NCBI GenBank assembly: GCA_022575985.1
Contig: JAKSXM010000007.1
Coordinates: 29,886,501 to 29,950,500 of the forward strand
From: Anagrus nilaparvatae
Taxonomy: Eukaryota; Arthropoda; Insecta; Hymenoptera; Mymaridae
DNA length: 64,000 nt
Reading direction: 5' to 3'
The notes under the pieces were generated by a model. The model did no database searches. It saw only the letters and a list, made by a program, of their open reading frames with translations, and was not told the origin of the DNA. Both the position numbers and the translations under genes were made by a program. The stretch's first letter is position 1. Every line of letters begins with the position of its first letter. Positions 46,593 to 58,300 of the stretch are shown here, in pieces.

Positions 46593-47640
46593 GTGTCGAT
46601 ATTTTACTATATTTTACTTTTTCAATGAATAAAACAGTCGAATTGCAATTGTCGTGGATGTTTGTTTATTAGAGGACTGTAAATTTTAAATTAAATTCAA
46701 ATATTATGAAATGTGTTATAATACAGTTTTTTTAGATATTTTGTTACTAATAAGCTTTTAGAACATTTTAGTAGTATAAATTTTTTCGTAAGGTTTGTAA
46801 AAGCTTTCTCTAAAAATTAATTTATACGTTAATTGGGAGAAAAAAATTTTTACTGTCCCCTGTTTTAGCTAATTTTGGCAGCCTAAAATAATATTTTTGT
46901 GGCTCATTTAAATGTCACATCTCAAAAATTTTTTTAACCTGGAAGATAGGCCAACATTCTGGGAAAACTTGTACAAAAATAATTATAGCGAACTTGACTT
47001 CCGGTCAATTTTAAAAATTTAAACCGGCAATGGCCCAAAATAAAAATTTTTTTTTTTTTTTGGTAGTCCAAGTATAAAAATAAAATATATATAAAAAGAA
47101 AATTTTTTCCCAATCATATGTATATTACTGGTAGACATCCGTAACATACATATAAAAACTGCATTGGTTTTGAGATAATTAAGCCCTTTAAAATCCCTAA
47201 AAATCTCAAAAAAACCAATTTCCGAGCATCACAAAATTTTCAGTAAAAATTGATATTTTCGAAAATTTCGGTGGATCTAAGACCTAAAATAAGCTTTTAA
47301 GACAGAAATTTTGAAACAAAAAAATTTGGTCCGGTTAGTTAAACTGGACCTGGACATATCTCTATATATTATAAAGTTATAAACGCTGTGAGACCTTTGG
47401 GTCAAAATGGTCCTTTTGGGACAAAGTGGACCCCTCTAATTTCATATTATAAAGCTAAAAACGCTGACACTGGCTAATTTTGCAATAATTTGTTAATAAC
47501 AAAAAATTGACCACAAAATTCGCAACCCCGGATTCGTGTTCAGCGGGTCAAAAAACATAAATACCACCTATATTTATCCTCGGAAAAAGAAATTTAATTT
47601 TTGGGCGTGATTAGTATGGCTGCCGCCTGTATTAAAAATA
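46593..47640. other. No gene seen
   Basis: Decayed repeat DNA. TTTTCCCAATCATATGTATA (~47105) and TGGTAGTCCA with its A-run mirror sequence near 43690-43740 in the neighbouring element. Confidence 0.5.
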
Positions 47641-47984
47641 AAATTAAGTAATTAAAAAAATTATTTATACAATAAATAATTAAATTTTATAATTATAAAA
47701 ATAATAAAAAATTAAATAAAAAAGAAAAAAAAATATATTAATAATAATAAATATTTCAAATTTATAGGTAAAAAAAAATACAAAAAATTATTTATAATAA
47801 ATAATATAATTGAAAAAAAAAAATTAATAATTAATAAAAAAATATGTTTTTTAATTTATAAATTATAGATTATTACTTAATAATCTCATAAAAGAACGTC
47901 CTGCAGGACGTCCCCGAGAAAGTCATTCAGGACGTTCCCACAGGACGTCCCGCGGGACGTCCTTTGTTTTATGCGGGTTCGTAT

Positions 47985-48280
47985 TAAAAATATTTTTAAC
48001 CTGTTTGGGTTATGAATGGGAGCACTGGGGTGGTCTAGAGAGCCTAGCATTAGTTAAAAACATTTTTTATATTTATCTTTGGATTCAGCGTGTCAAAAAA
48101 CATAATAATACACATTGAGTCTTAATTTTTGTAATAAAAATATGTTTGACTCTTTAGGGGTGAATATGGGGGCACTCGGGCGGTCAAGAGGGGCTAGCAT
48201 TGATTAAAAACATTTTTTATATTCATCTTTGGATTCAGTGTTTCAAAAAATATAAGAATACACTTTGATTTTTCATTTTT
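47985..48280. repeat. ~140-bp satellite, plus-like orientation
   Basis: Two units with AAACATTTTTTATATTCATC and TTTGGATTCAGTGTTTCAAA boxes; inverse of 42830-43179. Interrupted at 48281 by a foldback element and continued at 50843-50910 (AAAAATATTTTTAACCCATT). Confidence 0.75.
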
Positions 48281-50842
48281 ACTCCAGTAAAAATACGGGT
48301 TTGCCTACACTTACGGTTGCGAATATGAGATTTGCTCTAGTATAGGTTTTTTGGGTCGCTGAACACGAAAATCGGGGTCATTTGGCAGAGAAAATGGCGC
48401 ATCACCCTTAAATTTGCAGGGGTATTTTTGATGTCATTACCTTCTGAGTTAATAGATTTATCCAAGAATTGGTTTCCAGGGGTTTTTTGGGTCGCTAATT
48501 AAGAATCTTGATCATTTTTTAAGGTAACATTAATATTTCACCCCTAAATTAGCTAAAACTACCCCCCAAAAGGGGTGTTTTCGCCATTTTCGCACTTTTT
48601 GCTGCCAAATTTGGTTCATAAGGGTTTTTTGGGTCGCTGAAAACGATTTTCATGTTTATTTTAATTAATAATTATTATATCACCCCTAAATTACCGAAAA
48701 CAACCCCCAAAAGGGGTGTTTTTGCTGTTTCTGCACTTTTTGCGTCAAGATTAGGTCTAAAGAGTTTTTTGGGTCGCTGAAAACGATTTTCATGTTTATT
48801 TTAATAAATAATTATTATATCACCCCTAAATTACCGAAAACAACCCCCAAAAGGGGTGTTTTTGCTGTTTCTGGACTTTTTACGTCAAGAAGAGGTCCAA
48901 AAGGTTTTTTGGGTCGCTAAAAACGATTTTCATGGATTTTTTAGTAAAAAATTAATATTTCACCCTTATATTAGCTAAAACTACCCCTGTAAGGGGCGTA
49001 TTTGCTAAATTCAAACTTACTGCGTTCAGAATAGGTCCAAAGGGTTTTTTGGGTCGCTGAAAACGAATTTCATGGATTTTTTAATGAAAAATTAATATTT
49101 CACTCTTAAAGTAGGTTAAGCTACTCTCTGAAAAGGATTTCGTTATTTTCGAATAATTTTATTTATTAATTTTTTTGTTTGCTTTGAATTCAAAAAAAAT
49201 TTTTGTATATGATAAAATATATTGATTTATCGTCGTTGCTAAGAAATGAAAACTTTGTTATCGACAATGAATACATGAGTTTATGTATTATAAACGTTGT
49301 ATACTTTTAAAATCAGTCAGTAAAAAGTTCATGTGTATACAAAAGCGTCTTGTCGATTTTAACTATCGACAGCACTGAAGATGCCGATGTAGTAAATGAA
49401 GAAATGGAATGCTCATATGTGCAATCAGAGAATTCAATACAGGATATCGAAGATGATTAATTATGTGTACGCTTGTAATTGTATAGATTATACAATAAAA
49501 ACATTTATTGAATAAATATTTTTTTAAAAACAAGTTTGTTAAGAAAAAATTACAAAGTATTGTTTATTTGCTTTTACCCAAATCTTACTTTTTCAGGTAA
49601 TTAATTTAAGGGTTGAAAACCCGCGGAAATTCGTTATCCAGGATCCAAGAAACCGCAAGTACTTCATCTTAACGCAGAAAGTTCAAAAGCCGCAGACATC
49701 CTTTGTAGGGGTAATTTTAACTAAATTAAGGGTGAAATATTAATTTTTCATTAAAAAATCTCAACAATTAATGATTAGCGACCTAAAAAACCCTTTGGAC
49801 ATAATCTAAACGCAGAAAGTTCAAAAACCGCAAAGACACCCTTTTTAGGGGTAGTTGTAGCTAAATTAAGGGTAAAATATGAATTTTTCATTAAAAAATC
49901 CATGAAATTCGTTTTCAGCGACCCAAAAAACCCTTTGGACCTATTCTGAACGCAGTAAGTTTGAATTTAGCAAATACGCCCCTTACAGGGGTAGTTTTAG
50001 CTAATATAAGGGTGAAATATTAATTATTCACTAAAAAATCCATGAAAATCGTTTTTAGCGACCCAAAAAACCTTTTGTACCTCTTCTTGACGTAAAAAGT
50101 CCAGAAACAGCAAAAACACCCCTTTTGGGGGTTGTTTTCGGTAATTTGGGGGTGATATAATAATTATTCATTAAAATAAACATGAAAATCGTTTTCAGTG
50201 ACCCAAAAAACTCTTTAGACCTCTTCTTGACGTAAAAAGTGCAGAAACAGCAAAAACACCCCTTTTGGGGGTTGTTTTCGGTAATTTAGGGGTGATATAA
50301 CAATTATTCATTAAAATAAACATGAAAATCGTTTTCAGCGACCCAAAAAACCCTTATGAACCAAATCTGGCAGCAAAAAGTGCGAAAATGGCGAAAACAC
50401 CCCTTTTCGGGGGTAGTTTTAGCTAATTTAGGGGTGAAATATTAATGTTACCTTAAAAAATCATCAAGATTCTTAATTAGCGACCCAAAAAACCCCTGTG
50501 AGCCAAATTTGGCCGCAAAAAGTGCGAAAATGGCGAAAACACCCCTTTTGGGGAGTAGTTTTAGCTAATTTAGGGGTGAAATATTAATGTTACCTTGAAA
50601 AATGATCAAGATTCTTAATTAGCGACCCAAAAAACCCCTAGAAACCAATTCTTGGATAAATCTATTAATTCAGAAGGTAATGACATCAAAAATACCCCCT
50701 TTTGGGGGTAGTTTTTGCAAATTTAAGGGTGTTGCGCAATTTTCTCTGCCAAATGACCCCGATTTTCGAAAAAACCTATACTAGAGCAAATCTCATATTC
50801 GCAACCGTAAGTGCAACCCCCCCCCCGTATTTTTACTGGAGT
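48281..50842. mobile_element. 2.56-kb foldback element with subrepeat arms
   Basis: Termini ACTCCAGTAAAAATACGGG and the complement CCGTATTTTTACTGGAGT. Each arm has six or seven ~140-bp subrepeats marked TTTTTTGGGTCGCTGAAAAC and AACCCCCAAAAGGGGTGTTT (left ~48345-49080; right ~49785-50635 in inverse). A unique ~450-bp centre (49150-49600) carries a short coding tail and poly(A) signals. Arms are still very alike, so this is the youngest-looking foldback here. Organisation recalls FB/Galileo elements; no transposase domain seen. Confidence 0.85.
49311..49460 (+). pseudogene. Short acidic coding tail in the foldback centre
   Basis: Open for 50 codons from 49311 to TAA at 49458-49460, possibly behind an acceptor ATCAG (49312-49316). 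The end reads TIDSTEDADVVNEEMECSYV then QSENSIQDIEDD. AATAAA copies follow at ~49495 and ~49513. It looks like the last exon of a gene, either the element's own lost transposase or a captured host transcript. No family recognised. Confidence 0.4.
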
Positions 50843-50910
50843 ATTTCTAATAAAAATATTTTTAACCCATTTGGAGGTTATGAATGCGGGGCACTGGGAT
50901 GTATATAAAA

Positions 50911-51495
50911 ATATGGAAAAAATTTGAGGCCGATCCTACGACCCCACCTTTCAACCATTGCTGTTTTGGCAAAAAAAGACTCGTATATAAAAAGCTCTAA
51001 ATTATATAATTTTATTATTTTTTGTTACTTTTGGCGTTAAAAATTTGAATTACTATCAGGTAAGATATATTTTATATTTTTATTTTAATAGAGAAAGACC
51101 ACGTTTGTGATAAATTAACTGATTTTTGCATTTTATAAGCTTTAATACCCAAGATTTTATATGGAAATGTTAAAAATCTGAATATTAAGTTTTAAACGGT
51201 TTTTGGCCCATTTACAAACTTTTAAATTGCCAATACATTATATCCAGAAAAAAATTGATTTTTTTATATGTTTCTTTTTTAATCTACATGAAATATTATC
51301 TAAAGAGCTATTTTTTCTATTTTTTTTTAGACTTAGTGCAAAAAAATATATAACATAAAAAAAAATTAAAATTAAAAGTTATTCTGATTATATTTATAAA
51401 AACTATTAAACATAATAAACAAGCTTTTCTTTGCAATATTATTTTATTGTCACAGTCGCGCATATTTTCAGCAGAATAAAACCACGTGTTTTTTT
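50911..51495. other. No gene seen
   Basis: AT-rich spacer between the satellite and composite carrier B. Confidence 0.5.
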
Positions 51496-51612
51496 GGTTC
51501 CTCAAAGAGGAACCATTGTGATAGGTCAAATTTCGATTTTTGATTTTTTGGCATATAAGCACGTTTTGAGACCCCAGGAAGCTAAAAAACCGGTTTTTAA
51601 AAAAAGTATTTA

Positions 51613-51663
<51 letters not shown>

Positions 51664-53264
51664 GTGTGTATGTATGTAATTGGTGATATTTCACAAACAT
51701 TCTGGAGTTAAGCCCTAATTTTTTTTTCAAAAATTTTTTCACCAAAAAAGCTTGAGGTACTTTTTTTTTTTTTTAATTTGGATGTAATACCTCATTTATT
51801 TCCACGAAAGTACTTATATTTGAAAGTATGGTTTTTACTCTATCTCGAAATTGATACTTAATTTTTTGAAAATTTTTTTCCCAAAATTTTTTTCACGAAA
51901 AAATACAAAAAACAACAATTTTTTTTTCTTTTTGGACGTAGTACCTAATTTATTTCTATGAAAGTACTAGTTTTAGAAAGTTTGTTTATAGTCATTTTTT
52001 GGATTTAATACCGAATTTTTAAAAAATTTTTTTCTCAAAATTAAAAAAACAAAAAAATTAAAAAACCTGTAATTTTTTTTTTTTTTTTGGGTGTAATACC
52101 TTATTTTTATTCATGAAAGTACTAATATCTGAAAATATTGTGACCGGCGATATTTCACAAACATTATGGAGTTAAGACCTAATTTTTTTTTCAAAAATTT
52201 TTTCACCAAAAAAGCTCGAGGTACTTTTTTTTTTTTTTTAATTTGGATGTAATACCTCATTTATTTCCACGAAAGTACTTATATTTGAAAGTATGGTTTT
52301 TAATCTATATCTTGAATCGGATACTTAATTTTTTGAAAATTTTTTTCCCAAAATTTTTTTCATGAAAAAATAAAAAAAAAAACTAATTTTTTTTTTTTTT
52401 TTGGACGTAGTACCTAATTTATTTCTGTGAAAGTACTAGTTTTAGAAAGTTTGTTTATAGTCATTTTTTGGATTTAATACCGAATTTTTAAAAAATTTTT
52501 TCTCAAAATTAAAAAAACAAAAAAATTAAAAAACCTGCAATATTTATTTTTTTTTTTATGTAATACCTCATTTAATGACATGAAAGTACTAATATCTGAA
52601 AATATTGCAACCGGTGATGTTTCACAACCGTTATGAAATTAAGACCTAATTTTTTTTTTTTAATTTTTTTACCAAAAAAGCTCTAGGTAAATTTTTTTTT
52701 TTTTAATTTGGATGTAATACCTCATTTATTTCCACGAAAGTACTTATATTTGAAAGTACGAATTTTACTCGATATCTCGAATTTAATAATTAATTTTTTG
52801 AAAATTTTTTTTTCAAAATTTTCGTCATAAAAAAATACAAAAAACACTAAATTTTTTTTCTCTTTGGACGTAGTACCTAATTTATTTCTATGAGAGTACT
52901 AGTTTTAGAAAGTTCGTTTATAGTAATTTTTTGGATCTGATACCGAATTTTTGCAAAAGTTTTTCTCATAATTAAAAAAACAACAACATTTTAAAAACTG
53001 CAATATTTTTTTTTGTTTCTGTATGTAATACTTCATACAGTTCCATGAAAGTACTTATATTTGAAAATATGGTTTTTACTCGATATCTCGAATCTCATAA
53101 TTAATTTTTTTGAAAATTTGTTTCAAAATTTTTGATTAATAAAAAAAACTTTTAAAAGTTAATAGAAATGTATGTATGATTGCATGCTTGTAATCGGTTA
53201 GATCTGTGGCATATTGAAGTATTAAGCTCATTGTTTGAGGAACCTTAGTGCCAGCTAGTTGGCA
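51496..53264 (-). mobile_element. Composite satellite carrier, copy B (inverted)
   Basis: Same parts as copy A in reverse: GGTTCCTCAAAGAGGAACC (51496-51514), CTTCCTGGGG-type tail, (TG)n near 51612-51670, ~230-bp satellite units (GATGTAATACCTCATTTATT; GGACGTAGTACCTAATTTAT), lead-in, and palindrome TGCCAGCTAGTTGGCA ending at 53264. Frames through the TG run and satellite are artefacts. Confidence 0.7.
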
Positions 53265-53277
53265 GGGTATTTTGTGA

Positions 53278-53580
53278 AGAACTGGTCCAAAGAGGTTAGA
53301 TAAGCTCTTTGAACTGGTCCTGCAAGTCGGTAAGGACGTCTTCTTTGTATCGGTGGGCGACATCTTTACAATTTTTAAAAAGCTTCCTGAGGAAACAAAA
53401 CTACAGAATACAACAGTATTCGCAAACGACAAAATACTACAAACGACAGAATACAAGAAAAATATATATAAAATAAAAATATGTGTGTATTTTTTGCGTA
53501 AATATATTTTCACTGTATATATATATATACTTATATTATATTCATATTTTGCTTGTAAAGAAATTCGAATCGGCAGGTGA
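53278..53580 (+). pseudogene. Possible exon remnant next to carrier B
   Basis: Open without ATG from 53278 to the TGA at 53578-53580. The first ~55 codons are clearly richer in G and C than their surroundings and read GPKRLDKLFELVLQVGKDVF then FVSVGDIFTIFKKLPEETKL and QNTTVFANDKILQTTEYKK; after that the frame is low-complexity. It begins 14 bp beyond the carrier's palindrome. I do not recognise the protein. Either a decayed host exon or a captured fragment. Confidence 0.3.
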
Positions 53581-54288
53581 CGCATATTATATTCTTTTTT
53601 TTATCTTTTTCATTGTTAAAAATTTCGGACAACCGCAATAAAATGATTTTGCTAAGTATACAAATATAGGAGATTTAAATTTATTTAATGATTAAGAATT
53701 AAAATTTTTTTATTCTTATCTTTTTTTCGTCACTTTTTATCACTTTTAGTTAAAGTTTATAATTCATAATAGTTACTGGGTACTTTATAAGAGCGAAATA
53801 ATTTATAAAATATTAAATAATAAATTTTTAGTGTTGGGGAAAAGAGTTCTTTTAATTTTTGAGCAAAAAGTTTGAGACAAAATTTTTTACATATTCATAT
53901 ATCTGTCACATGCAAAAAAGATGGATAAAAAAAATTCCTAATACCTGAACCTCTACGTAAAACTGTTAAGTATATTACGTCCAAAATTAGAAAAAAAAAA
54001 CATTTTCAGACAAAAGTGTTTACAAATTCAGGTATCAGATCCAAAAAATTAATTAATAACGAATTCCCTGAAACTAGTTTTCCCATGGAATAATTTTAGG
54101 TTTTACGTCGGAAAAGAAAAAAAGTAATTCTTTTTTTTATTTCTTGAAGCAAAAAATTTTGCTACAAAAGTCTCATCAAACTCAGATATCAGATCTAAAA
54201 ACGAGAACAAACGTAATTTCTTTAACTATAGTTTAAGAAATAACGTTTTTTCTCGTTTTTAGTTATTAATTCCTTATAAAAAAATAGA
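53581..54288. other. No gene seen
   Basis: AT-rich, with faint decayed units of the carrier satellite (TATTACGTCCAAAATTAGAA, ~53972; TTTTACGTCGGAAAAGAAAA, ~54102). Confidence 0.5.
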
Positions 54289-54290
54289 TA

Positions 54291-54686
54291 CACTGTTAAA
54301 AATAACTCGTGTGATCATACGATAAAATTAGTAAATTTACGAAAAATTAGTAAATTTTCAAAAAAATTCGCGATTTTGTGACAAAAATCGTAAATTTATT
54401 AAGTTTGGTAAATTTGCGACAAATGTAGTAAATTAACGATTTATTTTTTTGTAAATTTCAATTCAATTAACATTCGAAATTTTTCGACGAAAATTGTAAA
54501 ATTATGACTTATAGATGTAAATTTACGATTTTGTCGAAAATTTACGAAAAAATAAATCGTTAATTAACTACATTTGTCGCAAATTTACCAAAATTAGTAA
54601 AAATCGCGAATTTTTTCGAATATTTACTAATTTTTCGTAAATTTACTAATTTTATCGTATAATCACAGGATTTATTTTTAACAGTG
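54291..54686. mobile_element. mariner-type MITE
   Basis: Ends CACTGTTAAAAATAA and TTATTTTTAACAGTG, flanked by TA on both sides (54289-54290, 54687-54688). Almost the whole 396 bp is a hairpin of TAGTAAATTTACGA-type units. Confidence 0.75.
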
Positions 54687-55037
54687 TATTATTCGTCCAA
54701 AAAGAATAAAAAATATAGTGGTGTTTTTTAATTTTTGAAAAAATAATTATGATACGAGAATTTTCAGATATTTAGATATCTTTCGATTGACACCAACCGG
54801 CTATAAGTTTTTTTTCTCAATATTTTGCAATAATGATATTTCAACAATATCTTCAATAATAAAGTGGGTTTGAACGCTTGATAACCTGAAAGTTTTGGCA
54901 CTTCAGGTTTCTTTCTTGAAAAAATTGTACAGCATTTTATAAACTTTTTTTAGGAGAGCTTTAAAAAGTCCCAATAATTATGACCATTTTTTAAATACAC
55001 AGTAAAAAGTAACTTCCTTAGATTAACAAAAATACGC

Positions 55038-56149
55038 TGCCAACTAGCTGGCACTAAGTTTCCTCAAACAATGAGCTTAATACTTACTACAATAAGCCAC
55101 GATATCACCGATTACAAATAAATGATGTATTATATCCATATTAAAAAAAAAAAGTATTTTGAGATTTTTTTATGAAAAAGTTTTTGAAAGTATTACATTT
55201 TTTAGAAGTATTACACTAAAAAAAAAAATAATGCATTTTTTTTAATTTTGTGAATAAAATTTTGAAAAAAGTCGGTATCAGATCCAAAAAATTACTATAA
55301 ACGAACTTTCTAAAATTAGTACTCTCATAGAAATAAATTAGGTACTACGTCCAAAAAGAAAAAAAAATTTGGTGTTTTTTGTATTTTTTTGTGACGAAAA
55401 TTTTGGTAAAGAAATTTCCAAACAATTAATTATTAAATTCGAGATATCAAGAAAAAACCATATTTTCAAATATAAGTACTTTCATAGAAATAAATGAGAT
55501 ATTACATCCAAATTAAAAAAAAAAAAAAAAAAAAAAGTAGTTTGAGATTTTTTGATGAAAAAATTAACAAAAAAAAAAGTAGGTCTTAATTCCATAATGG
55601 TTGCGAAATATCACCGGTTACAATATTTTCAGATATTATAGTACTTTCATGGAATAAAATGTGGTAATATACCAAAATAAAAAAAAAATATTGCAGTTTT
55701 TTTAATTTTTTTGTTTTTTTATTTTTGAAAAAAGAATTTTGAAAAAATTTCGGTATCAAATCCAAAAAATAACTATTTTCTAAAACTAGTACTCTCATAG
55801 AAATAAATTAGGTAGTAGGTCCAAAAAGAAAAAAAAATTTGTGTTTTTTGTATTTTTTGTGGTGAAAATTTTAGGAAAAAATTTAAAAAAAAATAATTAT
55901 CAGATTCGATATATTGAGTAAAAATCATACTTTCAAATATAAGTAATTTTATGGGAATAAATCTGTGGTGAATAAGAAGAACGGCATAATTATGTTCTAT
56001 GTATAAGCATAGGACTCATGCCGTTCTTCATATTCGCCACAGAAATTACATCCAAAATTAAAAAAAAAAGTGGTTTGAGATTTTTTGATGAAAAAATTAT
56101 TTGAAAAAAATTAGTTCTTAATTCCATAATGGTAGTGAAATATCACTGG

Positions 56150-56209
<60 letters not shown>

Positions 56210-56283
56210 ACTTTTTCTTAAAACCGATTTTTTGGCTTCCTGAGGTCTCAAAACGTGCTTATATGCCAAAACATCAAAAACCA
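55038..56283 (+). mobile_element. Composite satellite carrier, copy C
   Basis: Begins TGCCAACTAGCTGGCA (55038-55053) with the same lead-in TTTCCTCAAACAATGAGCTT, followed by satellite units, a (CA)n run at ~56153-56201 and the tail GCTTCCTGAGGTCTCAAAAC. The GGTTCCTC palindrome end is missing or lost. It is inserted inside a MITE. Confidence 0.7.
55963..56042. repeat. 80-bp hairpin inserted in the satellite
   Basis: CTGTGGTGAATAAGAAGAAC then GGCAT pairs with ATGCCGTTCTTCATATTCGC then CACAG, about 24 of 25 positions, around a ~30-base loop. Neighbouring satellite units lack it (they read AAATAAATGAGGTATTACAT), so it is a discrete insertion: a tiny MITE or a pre-miRNA-like hairpin. Confidence 0.75.
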
Positions 56284-57130
56284 AAATTACAACATTTTCA
56301 AAAAATTAGTAAATATTGGAAAAAAATCGTATATTTTCTAAATTTAGTATATTAACAAAAAATTCGAATATTCTCGATTTTTTTGTGAATTCGCAAAAAA
56401 AATTGATAATTTAGAATTTTTTTTCGAAAATGACAATATTCGAATTTTTTGTTAATATACTAAATTTAGTAAATTTACGATTTTTATTGAATATTTACAA
56501 TTTTTTTTGAAAATTTACTAATTTTTCGAAAACATTTTATTTTTGTTAATCTAAGCAAGTTACTTTTTACAGTGTATGTTTAAATTGCTACCAAAAGTCT
56601 AATTTTTCATGAAAATGGGTCTTATAGGCCTCAAAATTTTTTCTATAAGCTTCAAGTTTCCAAAAATTTTTTATTTGTCTCATTATAAGTGTTTGTCTAT
56701 CAGATATGATCAATTAAAGTTAAGTTAGAGTCCTAATATTAGGGTTTTTAAAAAAGTCAATTTCAATGAATATTTTTGAAAAGCTATATCTCATGCAGAA
56801 ACTATTCAATAAAAATATACGAGTAATAAGTTTTTGGAAACATGAAACTCGTATACAATTTTTGAGGCCCATAAAATCCATTTTCATGAAAAATTAGAAT
56901 TTTTGAAGCCATTTAAACATATTTAAAAAATGGTTACTTAGGGACTTTTTTAAGCTCTTCTAAAAAAAGTTTATAGAATGCTGTACGATTTTCAAGAATG
57001 AAACCTAAAGTAAAAGAGCTTTCAGGTTATATCAAGTGTTCAACCCACCGTGGGATATTATTGAAGATGAAATGATTGTTGAAATATCATTATTGCAAAA
57101 TATTGAAAAAAAACTTTTAGCCGGTTTGTG

Positions 57131-58300
57131 TAAAAATAACCTAAATGCATAGAACATTTTTACTGTATACGGCTAAGGGCTAGGTATAATGATAAAATCT
57201 TTCACATAATAAGTCTTAAAACCAATTTTAGTAATTTATGTATTACCTGAAATCACGGTTCAAAATAATTTATAATTTTTTAAAATATAAAATTTATGTG
57301 AAATTTCCCAGGAAATTTAATTTTTGCCATTATTTATCTCTAAATGGTGACTAAACAATGGTGATTTTGTATTTTTTTATGGAAAAAACACCATTTTAAT
57401 TTAATTTTGTAGTTAGAACCAACTTTTTTGAAAATTTTGTCCTAAAATTTTTGACATTAGCAAATAAAAAGCACCATTTTTTTTATTTTTGGATGTAATA
57501 CTCATTTTTTTTTTATAGAAGTACTATTATAAAATATCATTTTTAGTCAATTTCTAAGATAGAATACCTCATTTTCCGACAATTTTCGTCTTAAATTTTT
57601 TTGTATTGAAAAATAAAAAAAATACAATTTTTTTTCTTTTTGGATGTTGCCTCTAATTTTTTTAATAAGCGGCTACTAGTTTTAAAAACATCGTTTTTAC
57701 TCGATTTCTTGGATCTGATACTTAAATTTTTGAAAATTTTCATCTCAAAATTTTTTGTATTAGAAAATAAAAAAAACGACAATATTTTTTTTTTATTGGA
57801 CGTATATAGAACCCCAATTTTTACGGCAGTTCTAGTTTTAAGAAAAATATTATCATTTATTTTTAATTTTCACTGATTTCAATTTAAAAATAGTGAAAAT
57901 TTTTGTCTTAAAATTTTTTCCGTCATAAACTATAAAAGAATATCATTATAATTTTTCTTTCTGGACGTAATACCTTTGTTGTATACTATTGGAAATTAGA
58001 ATTTCAATTTAATTCCGAATATTAATACATAAAATGCTATTTTTGTCTTCCTAAAATAATATGCCATAGAGCCAAAAATTTGGCAGTGGTTATTTATTTT
58101 TTGATGGCTCAAATTGTAAGACAGAATTTTGTACAAATTCAGGTCTTGGGTACAAGAATTTAATTAATACATAAAAATATAAATTATTTTTGTAAATTGA
58201 CAACTTCTACTGCTTGCGGGGTTCATATTAAATTTTGAAAGACAGAATCAAATCATCAGTTTTTTTTTTAGTATATTAACTACAAAATTAAAATAAATAA
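57131..58300. repeat. Decayed carrier satellite units
   Basis: TTTTGGATGTAATACTCATT (~57486), TTTTTGGATGTTGCCTCTAA (~57638), TATTGGACGTATATAGAACC (~57795) and TTCTGGACGTAATACC (~57958) are degenerate units, ~150-160 bp apart, of the satellite found in carriers A-C. Short open frames here are chance. Confidence 0.55.

Larger units (their letters stand above)
45183..47962. mobile_element. Inverted-repeat element with GGACGTCC termini
   Basis: Left arm CCCTGCAGGACGTTCTTTTA then AT-rich sequence to ~45480; right arm ~47640-47962, the complement, with AAAAGAACGTCCTGCAGGAC. The right terminus has two extra GGACGTCC palindromes (GGACGTCCCGCGGGACGTCC), so the left is probably truncated by the neighbouring element at 45182. 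A Penelope element is inserted inside. Confidence 0.7.
54998..56574. mobile_element. mariner-type MITE interrupted by carrier C
   Basis: Ends CACAGTAAAAAGTAACTTCC and its complement near GCAAGTTACTTTTTACAGTG, TA on both sides (54996-54997, 56575-56576). Once carrier C (55038-56283) is removed, about 330 bp of hairpin-rich MITE remains. Confidence 0.75.
54788..57130. mobile_element. Foldback element split by a MITE
   Basis: Left arm 54788-54995 (ACACCAACCGGCTATAAGTT, TTTTGCAATAATGATATTTC, TTAGGAGAGCTTTAAAAAGT) plus 56577-56740. The right arm, 56800-57130, is the complement. The right arm preserves the uninterrupted sequence TTTAAACATATTT, an empty site showing that the MITE at 54998-56574 inserted at TA in the left arm. 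Confidence 0.8.

Noticed and set aside
49311..49460. Complete small gene
   Set aside because: No ATG-initiated frame with an upstream promoter; it is better explained as a last-exon remnant inside a foldback element.
57591..57876. Overlapping frames on both strands
   Set aside because: Chance coding in degenerate satellite units.
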